In this document: in pieces, positions 7,895-17,029 of the stretch
How positions within the stretch are numbered: the first letter of the stretch is position 1
Layout: each line of letters begins with the position of its first letter
Origin: an uncultured Ruminococcus sp.
Lineage (GTDB): Bacteria; Bacillota; Clostridia; Oscillospirales; Ruminococcaceae
NCBI GenBank assembly: GCA_900543145.1
Contig: UQPZ01000004.1
Coordinates: 155,510 to 219,509, forward strand
Length of the DNA: 64,000 nucleotides
Direction: 5' to 3'
The notes under the pieces: generated by a model
The model's database searches: none
What the model was told of the DNA's origin: nothing
What the model saw: only the letters and a program-made list of their open reading frames with translations
Program-made: the position numbers and the translations under genes

Positions 7895-8662
7895 ATGAGA
7901 ACAGTATTAACCGCAAAGGATCTTTGCAAAACATATATAGTAAACAAGCGTCAGAACAACGTGCTGAAAAACGTGAATTTCAGCATTGACGAGGGTGAAA
8001 TGGTTGCCGTTATGGGACCGTCGGGTTCGGGCAAATCAACCCTCCTCTATGCTGTTTCGGGTATGGACAGCATTACCGCAGGCGAGGTACAATTCTGCGG
8101 CAAGGATATAGCAAAAATGAGCGAAAAGGAGCTTGCGGATTTACGCCTTGACGAAATGGGTTTTATCTTTCAGCAGATGTATATGCTGAAAAACCTCACC
8201 GTGCTTGATAATATTATTCTTCCCGCCTGCCAGTCCGAAAAGAATAACGAAACACGCAAAGAAACGGTTCAGCGAGGACAGAATTTAATGCGAAAGCTTG
8301 GTATTATTGAAATTGCCGATAACGATATAACCGAGGTTTCGGGCGGACAGCTTCAGCGTGCCTGCATTTGCAGAAGTATGATTAACAAGCCGAAAATGAT
8401 TTTCGCCGACGAGCCAACGGGTGCGTTAAACCGCACATCCTCCGACGAGGTTATGGATGAGCTTGCAAAGCTTAACGGAGAAGGCGTTACGATCATGCTT
8501 GTAACTCACGACGTAAAAGTTGCGGCAAAATGCACAAGAGTTTTATATATAGTTGACGGAAACATAAAAGGAGAGTATAATTTAAACAGGTATACCTCGT
8601 CCTCTCAGTTAAGAGAGCGCGAAAGAACGCTTAATAACTGGCTTATGGAGATGGGTTGGTAA
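7895..8662 (+). CDS. ABC transporter ATPase (MacB/LolD type)
   Basis: 255 residues. Walker A GPSGSGKST (about 40-48), Q-loop FIFQQMYML, signature VSGGQLQRACICRS, Walker B MIFADEPTGALNR and the H-loop THD are all present, so it should bind and hydrolyse ATP. The DEPTGALNR version is typical of ATPases paired with FtsX-type permeases. AAGGAG lies before ATG. It drives the permease at 5537-7879 and is followed after one base by the 89-residue gene, so the operon is tight. Confidence 0.92.
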   Translation: MRTVLTAKDLCKTYIVNKRQNNVLKNVNFSIDEGEMVAVMGPSGSGKSTLLYAVSGMDSITAGEVQFCGKDIAKMSEKELADLRLDEMGFIFQQMYMLKNLTVLDNIILPACQSEKNNETRKETVQRGQNLMRKLGIIEIADNDITEVSGGQLQRACICRSMINKPKMIFADEPTGALNRTSSDEVMDELAKLNGEGVTIMLVTHDVKVAAKCTRVLYIVDGNIKGEYNLNRYTSSSQLRERERTLNNWLMEMGW

Positions 8663-8663
8663 T

Positions 8664-8933
8664 ATGAATCAAAAAATATATGAGTTTGACGCAGAAATTC
8701 TGAAAGTTCCCGATATTGACGGAGCGTATATTGAGTTCCCGTACGATGTACGCAAGGAGTTCGGCAAGGGCAGAGTCAAGGTTACTGCCGAATTTGACGG
8801 AGTACGATATGACGGAAGTCTTGTGAGAATGAAAACGGTAAAGCATATCATCGGTCTGCGTAAGGATATCCGTGCAAAAATCAGCAAACAGGCGGGAGAT
8901 ATCATCCACGTTAAAATTAAAGAACGGGAGTAG
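8664..8933 (+). CDS. DUF1905 domain protein
   Basis: 89 residues, all one DUF1905-like small beta-barrel: FDAEILKVPDIDGAYIEFPY near the N-terminus, then VRKEFGKGRVKVTAEFDG and a LRKDIRAKISKQAGD end. The biochemical role of the family is unknown. It sits between ATPase and response regulator with 1-2 base gaps, so it is co-transcribed with the transporter and its sensor system. Confidence 0.8.
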   Translation: MNQKIYEFDAEILKVPDIDGAYIEFPYDVRKEFGKGRVKVTAEFDGVRYDGSLVRMKTVKHIIGLRKDIRAKISKQAGDIIHVKIKERE

Positions 8934-8935
8934 TC

Positions 8936-9603
8936 ATGATTGATATTTTAATAGTAGAGGACAACAAGGAAATTGCAGGGCTGCTCTGCGATTTTCTCCG
9001 TGCCGAAAATTATACCGTGTCCGTTTGTGAAAGCGGTGAAAAAGCTTTGCCGCTGTATGAAAAATACGGTGCAAGGCTAATCGTGCTTGATATAATGCTG
9101 CCCGGAATAGACGGCTTTGCGGTCTGCTCGAAAATTCGTGAGCAGAGCAATACGCCGATCATTATAGTCAGCGCAAAAACCGAAAAAGATGATAAGCTGA
9201 ACGGTTTGATTTTAGGCGCGGACGACTACATAGAAAAGCCTTACGATATTGATATTCTGCTGGCAAAAATCGGCGGAATTTTCAAGCGCAGATACGCTTT
9301 TGACGAAATAACTGACGGCGATTTGAAGCTTAACAAAGCAAAAAAAGCTTGTATAAAAACGACGTTCAAATCGAAATTACCGCAAAGGAATTTGAACTGC
9401 TTTTACTTTTGATTGAAAACAAGGACAAAACTTTAAAAAAGGAATATATATTTAATCAAGTCTGGGGCAGCGACAGTTTTTCCGAGCAGCAGACCTTGAC
9501 TGTGCATATTAAATGGCTCAGGCAGAAAATTGAGGACGACCCGAAAGATCCTCGGAGAATTCAGACGGTCTGGGGCGTGGGGTATAAATATGAAAGCGTT
9601 TAA
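8936..9603 (+). CDS. OmpR-type response regulator, split by a -1 frame change at an A7 tract
   Basis: The receiver domain (residues 1-115) is complete: acidic pocket VEDN, phospho-acceptor LIVLDIMLPGIDGF, SAKTEKDD and the EKPYD lysine region. The DNA-binding domain (VQIEITAKEFELLLLLIENK ... VWGVGYKYES) continues in another frame. The switch falls on A7 at 9340-9346, read GCA AAA AAA GCT. Slipping back one base gives AGC TTG TAT AAA and restores a full-length ~222-residue regulator. Without slippage the protein stops at 9412 after 158 residues and lacks its winged helix. Either programmed or phase-variable slippage, a true mutation, or a homopolymer read error. The end overlaps the kinase gene by 14 bases. 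Confidence 0.8.
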
Positions 9604-10819
9604 GAAAGTTTTTTTCGCTGTTTTTATAGTAATCGTTCTGATTTTTGTTGGTGCAAATATTGCTTTGCACAGCTATGATACCTCCGTAAGCGGCAGACCG
9701 TACCGCGTGGAAATAAACAGAATTGCTCTTGAAATAGAGGAAAACGGCTTTGAAAACGTTGATTTATCGGCATATAATTATGTGAAAAATATTGAAAAGT
9801 ACAGCGATAATTTTTACGATACGGACAGTGATTATGCGGTGCGTGAAATCGGCGGCGAGCTTTATCGTTTTGATTATACGGCGTCGGCTGAGAAAAATCA
9901 CAATGCTGCGGTTATTGTAAATATTGTTCTTGCCGTTATGTCGGTTATGGTTTTCGCCGTGCTGATTTACATAAAAAGAAAAATAATCTCTCCTTTTGAT
10001 ACGCTGAAAGATGTTCCCTTTGAACTATCAAAGGGAAATCTCACCATACCCATAAAGGAAAACAAAAGCCGTTTTTTCGGAAGATTTATATGGGGAGTTG
10101 ACCTTTTGCGTGAAAATATGGAACAGCAGAAAAATCGTGAACTTGATCTCCAAAGGGAGAAGAAAACCTTGCTTTTATCGCTTTCTCACGATATAAAAAC
10201 ACCCATTTCGGCAATTAAGCTTTACTCAAAAGCGCTTTCAAAGGGGCTGTATTCTGACAAGGCTAAGCAGCTGGAAATTGTTGAAAATATCGGTGTTAAG
10301 GCTGATGAAATCCAAAGCTATGTAAGTCAGATCATCAGCGCTTCTAGAGAGGATTTTATTACATTTGATGTAAAAAACGATGAATTTTATCTGTCGGAGG
10401 CGGTAAAAAGCATTGCGGATTACTATACCGAAAAGCTGTCACTTGTAAAGACTGATTTTGAAATCGAAGATTATATGGACTGCCTTTTGAAAGGCGATAT
10501 TGACCGCAGTATCGAGGTGCTTCAGAACATTGTCGAAAACGCCATAAAATACGGTGACGGAAGGCAGATGAAAATCTGTTTTTCCGAGGAAGAGAACTGC
10601 ATTTTGATTTCTGTAAAAAACAGCGGCTGCACTCTTTCGGAACCCGAGCTGCCGCACATTTTCGACAGCTTCTGGCGGGGCTCAAATGCCGATAAAATCG
10701 GAGGCAGCGGTCTGGGACTTTACATCTGCCGTCAGCTTATGCATAAAATGGATGGAGAGATTTTTGCGGAGGCGGACAAAGGGTTTATGACTGTAACCGC
10801 TGTTTTTCAAAAGGTATAA
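9590..10819 (+). CDS. Sensor histidine kinase
   Basis: 409 residues from ATG 9590, which has GGGG upstream within the regulator's last codons. Two membrane helices (about 6-28 and 110-132) enclose a short outside loop of about 80 residues. A HAMP-like linker, the H-box LSLSHDIKTPISAIKLYSKA (His about 200), the N-box LQNIVENAIKYGDG and the G-box GGSGLGLYICRQL follow. All kinase motifs are intact. It should phosphorylate the regulator at 8936-9603, probably in response to the substrate of the upstream transporter. Confidence 0.92.
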   Translation: MKAFKKVFFAVFIVIVLIFVGANIALHSYDTSVSGRPYRVEINRIALEIEENGFENVDLSAYNYVKNIEKYSDNFYDTDSDYAVREIGGELYRFDYTASAEKNHNAAVIVNIVLAVMSVMVFAVLIYIKRKIISPFDTLKDVPFELSKGNLTIPIKENKSRFFGRFIWGVDLLRENMEQQKNRELDLQREKKTLLLSLSHDIKTPISAIKLYSKALSKGLYSDKAKQLEIVENIGVKADEIQSYVSQIISASREDFITFDVKNDEFYLSEAVKSIADYYTEKLSLVKTDFEIEDYMDCLLKGDIDRSIEVLQNIVENAIKYGDGRQMKICFSEEENCILISVKNSGCTLSEPELPHIFDSFWRGSNADKIGGSGLGLYICRQLMHKMDGEIFAEADKGFMTVTAVFQKV

Positions 10820-10842
10820 AGCTCTAGTTTTCTGAAAATAGA

Positions 10843-10869
10843 TGATAAAGCATCGGAGCGGCTTTATCA
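10843..10869 (+). terminator. Hairpin after the kinase gene
   Basis: TGATAAAGC (10843-10851) pairs with GCTTTATCA (10861-10869), followed by CCCTTTT. A fair intrinsic terminator for the transporter/two-component operon. Confidence 0.5.
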
Positions 10870-11159
10870 CCCTTTTAGAAATTCTGGGGAACGCAATCTT
10901 TTAAAAAACGTTCAAGCTTTTCGGGCGCAGTAAAACTTGAGAACGACGGAAATAGTATATGCGTTTCATTTTTTATGCCAGAGGCTTTTGCAAAGAGTTC
11001 ATAGGCAATTTAAAAGACGTATCACACAGTGCTTTGCTTACGATCCTTCTGAAATTAGTCAATGCTTTTAAAGCGTTGAAAGCGTTCCGATATGCAGATA
11101 AGCGGATGAAATGTTTAAAAAATATTCACAAGGATTTCGGGGAATGAATTGTATTATAA
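10870..11159 (+). other. Gap with a doubtful 62-codon ORF
   Basis: An ORF at 10959-11147 (MRFIFYARGFCKEFIGNLKD...) lacks a convincing ribosome site and any family I recognise. Its second half is rich in Lys/Phe/Ala. It may be a remnant of a longer gene. Nothing else is seen here. Confidence 0.2.
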
Positions 11160-11668
11160 ATGAAAAGCCTTTCATATATCGGAGAATATATAAAGCGATT
11201 TCAATTTCGCGAATTGATAACTGAATATTAACCATGAATCGGGTAATCGCGGCATCTGGCTGTAATAAAAAAGTAAGTTCATGTCACATCTTATGGTTAG
11301 TTTTTGTACGGAACGTAACAGCGGGCTTATGCGGCTTACGATTTCCAGAACAGGGAAAGCAAGATTTTATATCTCAAAATTTTTGACTTCGTTTATTTGC
11401 GGAGGACTGGCTGCGCTGTTCGGAGCAGCACTCTACGGCACACTGGTCTGGATCATTTTTCCAAGCCGGTCCTCTCATGGTTCTTCAGACAATGCCGATG
11501 GCTAACTCTATTATCTGGCTGCATTACACGAAATATTTCAGGCAGTCGGTGGTATCAATGGGATTTTCAGCAGCGTATCTCATAATATTTATTGCAGTAC
11601 TTATAATATTCTGCGGTGCGGCAATTCACAAATTTAACTATGACAATATAGCGGAAATAGCAATGTAG
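11160..11668 (+). pseudogene. ABC-2 type permease, broken by stops and frame changes
   Basis: Pieces of one permease lie in several frames: MKSLSYIGEYIKRFQFREL from 11160 (stop 11229), FCTERNSGLMRLTISRTGKA and ISKFLTSFICGGLAALFGAA at 11281-11505, and a final segment with IIWLHYTKYFRQSVV and AAYLIIFIAVLIIFCGAAIH ending at 11668. Between them a few hundred expected residues are missing. The hydrophobic parts and the 12-base distance to the ATPase at 11681 show that this was its membrane partner. The transporter cannot function as it stands. Confidence 0.6.
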
Positions 11669-11680
11669 AAGGGTAACAAA

Positions 11681-12319
11681 ATGGACATTATAGATATTAA
11701 AAGCCTTAATCTCACACTATCAAAAACCCATATTTTAAAGGACATAACCGTATCATTCTCAGAGGGTAAGATCCATGGATTGATAGGAAGAAACGGTTCG
11801 GGAAAAACAATGCTTATGAAATGCGTCTGCGGATTTATAAAGCCGACGAGCGGTGAGATAATTGTCGACGGAAAGAGGGTCGGCAGAGATGTCGACTTTC
11901 CAAAAAAAATGGGGATCATTATTGAAACGCCGGGATTTATACCCTATTACAGCGGCTATAAAAATCTGAAGCTTCTTGCAGGACTTAATAATAAAATAGG
12001 CAGGGAGGAAATACAAAAATCAATGGAGCAGGTAGGATTAGACCCTAAGCTGAAGCGTCATGTCCGCAAATATTCTCTCGGTATGCGCCAGCGTCTTGGA
12101 CTTGCACAGGCGATAATGGAAAATCCGAAGATCCTTATTCTTGACGAACCGTTCAACGGTCTTGACAAGGACGGAGTAAAGGAAATGAGAGAGTACCTGC
12201 TTTCATACAAGAAACAAGGAAAAACTATTCTTATCTGTTCACATTCGGCGGAGGATATTTCTGTGCTGTGTGATACCGTTCATGAAATGGATAAGGGCGT
12301 TATTGAAAAGGTAGTGTGA
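11681..12319 (+). CDS. ABC transporter ATPase, partner of the broken permease
   Basis: 212 residues, all motifs intact: Walker A GRNGSGKTM, signature YSLGMRQRLGLAQAI, Walker B ILILDEPFNGLD, H-loop CSHSAED. The motif spelling is that of the multidrug/bacteriocin export (CcmA/BcrA-like) group that works with ABC-2 permeases. GGGTAAC precedes ATG. Because the adjacent permease is disrupted the gene is either on its way to decay or serves another permease. Confidence 0.88.
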   Translation: MDIIDIKSLNLTLSKTHILKDITVSFSEGKIHGLIGRNGSGKTMLMKCVCGFIKPTSGEIIVDGKRVGRDVDFPKKMGIIIETPGFIPYYSGYKNLKLLAGLNNKIGREEIQKSMEQVGLDPKLKRHVRKYSLGMRQRLGLAQAIMENPKILILDEPFNGLDKDGVKEMREYLLSYKKQGKTILICSHSAEDISVLCDTVHEMDKGVIEKVV

Positions 12320-12371
12320 TAATAGAGCAGCACTTTATTATATGCCGTTATCCGATACTGTAAGAAAATAA

Positions 12372-12426
12372 ACAGCCCAAACGGTTACTTCTTTCTTTAT
12401 TTAAAGAAGCTGACACGTTCGGCTGT
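12372..12426. terminator. Long imperfect inverted repeat between convergent genes
   Basis: ACAGCC...CTTCTTT at 12372-12395 pairs imperfectly with AAAGAAG...GGCTGT at 12403-12426. It lies between the 3' ends of the ABC ATPase and the GH27 gene, so it is best read as a bidirectional terminator. Confidence 0.45.
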
Positions 12427-12468
12427 GCTTAAATCAATACTTTTTATTTATAATATTCAAGGCTCTTA

Positions 12469-13743
12469 TCATATACTTTTACTGCTTTTTAATAAGAAAG
12501 CCTTTGCGCCGTGGCAGTCAAGCGAAACTTTCAGAACCTTTTCGGCTGTGGATTTTTCGCCGCTCCAGAGTTCGGCTGAATTTACAGGGGTATATATCTC
12601 CAGATCGGTTAGCGGTATTTCTATTTCTCCGCTTTTTTCTCCGACATTGAAAACTGTGGCGTACTGTCCTCCATTACAGCTTACTGAGGTCCATAGAATA
12701 TATTCGTTTCCGCATATCTTCTTTCTCCATACCTGATGTGAGTGGCGGGAATCCCGATGCATTTTAAGAATACTTTTATTTGTGACAAGACTTATTGTAA
12801 AATCGTCAAAGCCGGTCATATCTCCGCCTATCATAAGCGGGGAGCGGAAAATTGACCACAGTGTAAGCATTGTGAGCTGCTCATTGCGGGTAAATTCGGT
12901 TCTTATAGCTCTGTCGTAATCCTGCTTGATCGGACCGATAGGAAGCATATCTGCGTCGGGCCAACTGCCTGCTCCGCAGTGCGTGCACCACTTTTCTGTA
13001 CGCTCAAACATATTGTAGAGCGACTGCCAGTTATCCCAGAAATCGTCGGTTATTCGCCACATATCCGACACCTCCTTGAAAAGCTCGGCTTTTTCAAGAG
13101 GCGCGGGTCCGGGCGAAAGGCTTAAGACCATTTCACGTCCGCAGCTTCTAAGGCATTTGCTCAGCATTTTCAGCTCGCGTTCCTCTTGCGGAAGTTCTCT
13201 TGCAATGTCGTCGCATTTTATGAGATCCACTCCCCAGTCTGAATATAGCTCAAACAGACTGCGGTAATATTCCTCAGCGCCGTCTTTTTCGGGATCTACG
13301 CCGTACATATCCGTATTCCAACTGCATATACTTGAGGTTTTGGCTATCTGCCTTGCAGTTTTGGACGTATCTCTGATCTTAGTGTTTCTGTGTACTGCCT
13401 GACGAGGTATTCCTCTCATTATATGTATACCAAATTTCAGACCAAGCGAATGTATGTATTCGGCAAGCGGTGCAAAGCCTTTTCCGCCTTCTGATGACGG
13501 AAAGCGGTTAGGGGCGGGAATAAGTCGGGAATATTCGTCCATGCAAAGCTCGCTGAAGGGATTATATTCGTGCGATGCCGCTCTTGGTTCGTACCATTGA
13601 ATATCAACGACAATATATTCCCAGCCGTATTGTTTTAAGTGCTTTGCCATAAACTCGGCATTCTTTCTTACAATTTCCTCTGTTACTGACGCTCCGTAGC
13701 AATCCCAGCTGTTCCAGCCCATAGGCGCATTTTTTAGTATCAT
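12469..13743 (-). CDS. Alpha-galactosidase, glycoside hydrolase family 27
   Basis: 424 residues, no signal peptide, so cytoplasmic. The N-terminal TIM barrel starts with APMGWNSWDCYG (GH27 hallmark) and continues with YIVVDIQWYEP, GIHIMRGIPRQAV, the nucleophile strand DLIKCDDIAREL (Asp) and the acid/base region DMWRITDDFWDNW. A C-terminal beta domain (about 330-424) closes the protein. GH27 enzymes release alpha-1,6-galactose from raffinose-type sugars, galactomannan or glycolipids. It is transcribed away from a GH43 enzyme, which suggests joint use on plant polysaccharide fragments. CGGAGGTG stands before ATG. Confidence 0.9.
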   Translation of the reverse strand: MILKNAPMGWNSWDCYGASVTEEIVRKNAEFMAKHLKQYGWEYIVVDIQWYEPRAASHEYNPFSELCMDEYSRLIPAPNRFPSSEGGKGFAPLAEYIHSLGLKFGIHIMRGIPRQAVHRNTKIRDTSKTARQIAKTSSICSWNTDMYGVDPEKDGAEEYYRSLFELYSDWGVDLIKCDDIARELPQEERELKMLSKCLRSCGREMVLSLSPGPAPLEKAELFKEVSDMWRITDDFWDNWQSLYNMFERTEKWCTHCGAGSWPDADMLPIGPIKQDYDRAIRTEFTRNEQLTMLTLWSIFRSPLMIGGDMTGFDDFTISLVTNKSILKMHRDSRHSHQVWRKKICGNEYILWTSVSCNGGQYATVFNVGEKSGEIEIPLTDLEIYTPVNSAELWSGEKSTAEKVLKVSLDCHGAKAFLLKSSKSI

Positions 13744-13955
13744 AAAACACCTCCGATTTATTTTCTCGCTGATAAAATTATAACCGCTTAACTATGATTT
13801 AACAAGAACTTTGTTTACCGAAACAGGACAATTATTAATATTATTTTCAAGATTAATAAACGTCCATAATAAACAAATAAAAATCTTGCGTAATAAGATG
13901 TTGTAGTATATACTTGTACATAAGATATTAAGATATTTTGTCGGAGGTTTTGTTT
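13744..13955. promoter_or_regulatory. Divergent promoter region of the GH27 and GH43 genes
   Basis: A 212-base AT-rich gap shared by two oppositely directed glycosidase genes. Ribosome sites are present on both sides (CGGAGGTG on minus, CGGAGG at 13942-13947 on plus). No regulator is adjacent and no clear operator dyad was found by eye. Confidence 0.4.
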
Positions 13956-15431
13956 ATGAAATATATAAATCCGGTTGTAAAAGGCTTTTATCCGGATCCC
14001 AGCGTATGCTCTGCCAACGGGAAATACTATATGGTATGCAGTTCGTTTCAGTATTTTCCCGGAGTACCTCTTTTTGAAAGCGAAGATCTCGTAAACTGGA
14101 CGCAGATAGGCTATGTGCTGACCAGAGAGAATCAGGTCATGCTCGATAAAATAAACAGTTCCGGGGGAGTTTTTGCGCCTACTATCCGTTATAACAACGG
14201 ACGCTTCTATATGGTTACGACCAATGATACTACACACCAGAATTTTTATGTATATACAGACGATATATACGGTGAGTGGTCCGATCCGGTTTACGTCGAT
14301 CAGGGCGGAATAGATCCGTCGCTTTTCTTTGAAAACGGAAAAGCATATTTTATGAGCAACGGCAGCGATGATAACGGTATCGGCGGAGTTGTTCAGTGCG
14401 AAATAAATATTGAAACAGGTGAAAAGCTGACTCCGAGCAAGTGTATCTGGCAGGGTTCCGGAGGACGTTATCTTGAAAGCCCTCATCTTTACAAGATAAA
14501 CGGAATGTACTATCTTATGGCGGCGGAGGGAGGAACCGAGTATGGCCATATGATAACCTGCGCCCGTGCGGATTCGGTATGGGGAGAATTTACAGGCTGT
14601 CCGAGTAATCCGGTGCTGACAAACCGCAATAAAGCGCCGTACCTTATTCAGGGTATAGGACACGGCGATCTTATTCAGGATAAATACGGAGAATGGCATA
14701 TTTTGAGTCTTGGCTTTCGTCAGATACATATGTGGATGCCGTATCACAATCTCGGAAGAGAGGTTTTTCTGATACCTGTAAAGTTCGGATCAGACGGTTG
14801 GTTTACTGCCGGAAAAGACGGAACAGCAGAATACGAATATGAGATAAAGGGAGATTTTTCTCAGACAGAAAAGAAGGTATATACCTTTGAAAATACTTCT
14901 TGGGATATAGACTGGTGTTTTCTCCGCCGTCCCGATTTCAGCAGCTATGAGCTGCATAATGACAGAGCGGTGCTTCACGGCTGTGAAATAACGCTTGAAG
15001 AAGCCGATTCACCGACGTTTATCGCACTCAGACAGCGGGATTTTGAGTTTGAGCTTTCTGTAAATGTCAATCTTGATTCTGGTGAAGCTGGGGTGACCTG
15101 CTATATGTGCGAGGACGAGCATTACGATATTGTGATTAAAGAAAACAGCGGCAGCTATGAAGCGGTTCTCAAGCTTAATATAGGCGGCATAAAGCATATA
15201 CAGAAAGCAGTCGGGATCTCTTCCGGGACAGCTAAGCTGATAGTAAGGGCGGATAATTTCAGATATAATTTTTACGTCTTGGCAGACGGCACTGAGATTT
15301 ATCTCGGAAGCGGAAGTACGAAATATCTTTCCAGCGAGGTTTCGGGCGGATTTACCGGAACTATGCTTGGGTTATACAGCGTTGGTCACAATTCGGCGGA
15401 ATTCAGCGGCTTTAACTGCTGTTATAAATAA
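13956..15431 (+). CDS. Glycoside hydrolase family 43 (beta-xylosidase / arabinofuranosidase type)
   Basis: 491 residues from ATG 13956 (GGAGG 8 bases upstream). No signal peptide, so likely cytoplasmic. The five-bladed propeller shows the general base Asp in NPVVKGFYPDPSVC, the pKa-modulating Asp in GGIDPSLFFENG and the general acid Glu in RYLESPHLYKINGMYYLM. From about residue 310 a C-terminal beta-sandwich (FRRPDFSS-like start, DF-type beta-xylosidase domain) follows. The two-domain form is usual for GH43 subfamilies that trim xylo-oligosaccharides. Exact substrate not decidable from sequence. Confidence 0.9.
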   Translation: MKYINPVVKGFYPDPSVCSANGKYYMVCSSFQYFPGVPLFESEDLVNWTQIGYVLTRENQVMLDKINSSGGVFAPTIRYNNGRFYMVTTNDTTHQNFYVYTDDIYGEWSDPVYVDQGGIDPSLFFENGKAYFMSNGSDDNGIGGVVQCEINIETGEKLTPSKCIWQGSGGRYLESPHLYKINGMYYLMAAEGGTEYGHMITCARADSVWGEFTGCPSNPVLTNRNKAPYLIQGIGHGDLIQDKYGEWHILSLGFRQIHMWMPYHNLGREVFLIPVKFGSDGWFTAGKDGTAEYEYEIKGDFSQTEKKVYTFENTSWDIDWCFLRRPDFSSYELHNDRAVLHGCEITLEEADSPTFIALRQRDFEFELSVNVNLDSGEAGVTCYMCEDEHYDIVIKENSGSYEAVLKLNIGGIKHIQKAVGISSGTAKLIVRADNFRYNFYVLADGTEIYLGSGSTKYLSSEVSGGFTGTMLGLYSVGHNSAEFSGFNCCYK

Positions 15432-15460
15432 TAATTTTGATATATGATCATTATTAGTTT

Positions 15461-15482
15461 GGACGGTTTTCCCGTCCTTTTT
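15461..15482 (+). terminator. Intrinsic terminator after the GH43 gene
   Basis: GGACGG (15461-15466) and CCGTCC (15472-15477) form the stem, followed by seven T. Confidence 0.75.
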
Positions 15483-15494
15483 TCTTGCTGTAAG

Positions 15495-15523
15495 TTGATT
15501 TTATTTTATTGTTATGATATAAT
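15495..15523 (+). promoter_or_regulatory. Promoter of the phosphoesterase-PAS-tgt operon
   Basis: TTGATT at 15495-15500 and TATAAT at 15518-15523 are 17 bases apart, 36 bases before the ATG at 15559. Confidence 0.65.
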
Positions 15524-15558
15524 AGCTTTGATACAATATTACAGAACGGAGAACGCGA

Positions 15559-16659
15559 ATGAAACCTATCATAAGGCTTGAGCTTCCTGAGAAATGCAGG
15601 ATTCTTGCCGTAAGCGATATTCACACCTGCGATCATCTGCTTAAAGATGTTTTAATAAAGGCTGAATATAAGCCGGGTGAGGATTATCTAATCATAGTCG
15701 GCGATATTCTTGAGCATGGGGATAATAATCTCAGCACGATCCGGACGGTTATGGAGCTTTGCAAAAACGATCGGGTTTATTGCCTGCTTGGAAACAACGA
15801 TACGGGCGTAATAAGAATGGCGTTTACCTATCCATATAAAAGATTTCAGGAGAAGTTTTATTGGGAAGGTACAACATATAATCAGATGGCGAATAGTCTT
15901 GGGTTTGATTGGTGCAGTGAGGAAAACTGGCTTGATATAAGAGCGGCTGTATATAAAAAATACAAAGCCGAGCTTGATTTTATGAACAGCCGCCCTATCG
16001 CTATTGAAACACAGGAGCATATTTTTGTTCATGCAGGTCTTGAAAATCGTCCCGACTGGGAAAACGCCGATAATGATTATGCGATTACTGTACCGTGGTT
16101 TTTGAATATGGAAAATCCCACGGATAAATGGCTTGTAGTGGGTCATTTCCCTACTTATAATTTTGAAGCGAGCAATTGCACTAATCTGCCGATATTTAAC
16201 TATGAAAAAAAGATTATAGACATCGACGGCGGATTGACAATCAAGCGTGCTTGCCAGCTTAATGCGCTTATTATTAATAAAAACGGCAGGGATTACAGCT
16301 ATGATGTGGTGTGGGATACTTTCTTTAAAAAAGCTGAGGTCATTGCGGATTATGATTCGGAATTTTCACCTGTTTATACAAATTGGTCTGATCAGGATAT
16401 TGAAGTTCTCAGTATTGATAACGGATTAGCTTTTGTACGTGATAATAAAACAGGCAAAACGGGATATATTCCGAAAAGCAAGGTTTATGATATAAAGGGT
16501 ACTAAACAAATTTGGGATTTTCTTTCCGCTTTTCCGCCGGTGAGCAAGGGAGAGTATGTTTATTATGCTGAAAGCTCGGACGGCTATGCAAGAATCACCA
16601 AGGAATCAGGCGAAGTTGGCTGGATACCTGCAAAATGTTTGGAAGGGTTTGATGAGTAA
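15559..16659 (+). CDS. Metallophosphoesterase with C-terminal SH3-like repeats
   Basis: 366 residues. Calcineurin-type metal motifs are in order: AVSDIHTCDH (about 19), IVGDILEHGD (about 47), LLGNNDT (about 78; the family has GNHD or GNxD), then FVHAG and VVGHFPT. The core resembles PrpE/Ser-Thr-phosphatase-like enzymes. The last ~90 residues contain two small SH3-like units: FVRDNKTGKTGYIPKSKV and ITKESGEVGWIPAKCLEG. The fusion of a cytoplasmic phosphatase to SH3-like repeats is unusual. The stop overlaps the PAS gene start, and tgt follows. Substrate unknown. Confidence 0.8.
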   Translation: MKPIIRLELPEKCRILAVSDIHTCDHLLKDVLIKAEYKPGEDYLIIVGDILEHGDNNLSTIRTVMELCKNDRVYCLLGNNDTGVIRMAFTYPYKRFQEKFYWEGTTYNQMANSLGFDWCSEENWLDIRAAVYKKYKAELDFMNSRPIAIETQEHIFVHAGLENRPDWENADNDYAITVPWFLNMENPTDKWLVVGHFPTYNFEASNCTNLPIFNYEKKIIDIDGGLTIKRACQLNALIINKNGRDYSYDVVWDTFFKKAEVIADYDSEFSPVYTNWSDQDIEVLSIDNGLAFVRDNKTGKTGYIPKSKVYDIKGTKQIWDFLSAFPPVSKGEYVYYAESSDGYARITKESGEVGWIPAKCLEGFDE

Positions 16660-17029
16660 TATGGAGTTAAGTTCGTTTTTTAAAGGCATAACAGACGGCA
16701 ATGAACAGCCGGTGGTTATTTGCAATCTGGAGCATGAGATCATTTATATGAATCCTGCGGCAGTTAAGAGGTATGAAAGTGCAGGAGGGGCAGGACTTGT
16801 GGGAAGAAGTCTTTTAGATTGTCATAATCCGAATTCAGCTGAGCTGATACGCCGTAATATTGCAGCAATGAGAGAGGATAAAAGTGTAAATAAGATATTT
16901 GAAGTCCACAGTACACTGCACGGCGGAAACAACGATGTTTATACGGCTGCGATCCGTGATGAAAACGGAGAGCTGATAGGGTACTATGAAAAATTTGAGG
17001 ATAAAAATCTTTATTCTGAGGAGAAATAA
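16652..17029 (+). CDS. Stand-alone PAS domain protein
   Basis: 125 residues from ATG 16652, which overlaps the phosphoesterase stop by 8 bases and has GGAAGGG upstream. It is a single PAS fold: QPVVICNLEHEIIYMNPAAV, then LVGRSLLDCHNP, and a beta C-terminus ENGELIGYYEKFEDKN. No kinase, cyclase or DNA-binding domain follows, so it must act on a partner, perhaps the phosphoesterase with which it is translationally coupled. The ligand is not predictable. Confidence 0.8.
   Translation: MSNMELSSFFKGITDGNEQPVVICNLEHEIIYMNPAAVKRYESAGGAGLVGRSLLDCHNPNSAELIRRNIAAMREDKSVNKIFEVHSTLHGGNNDVYTAAIRDENGELIGYYEKFEDKNLYSEEK

Noticed and set aside
13815..14747. 310-codon minus-strand ORF
   Set aside because: Covers the GH43 gene and promoter region in antisense; Ile/Tyr-rich nonsense composition.
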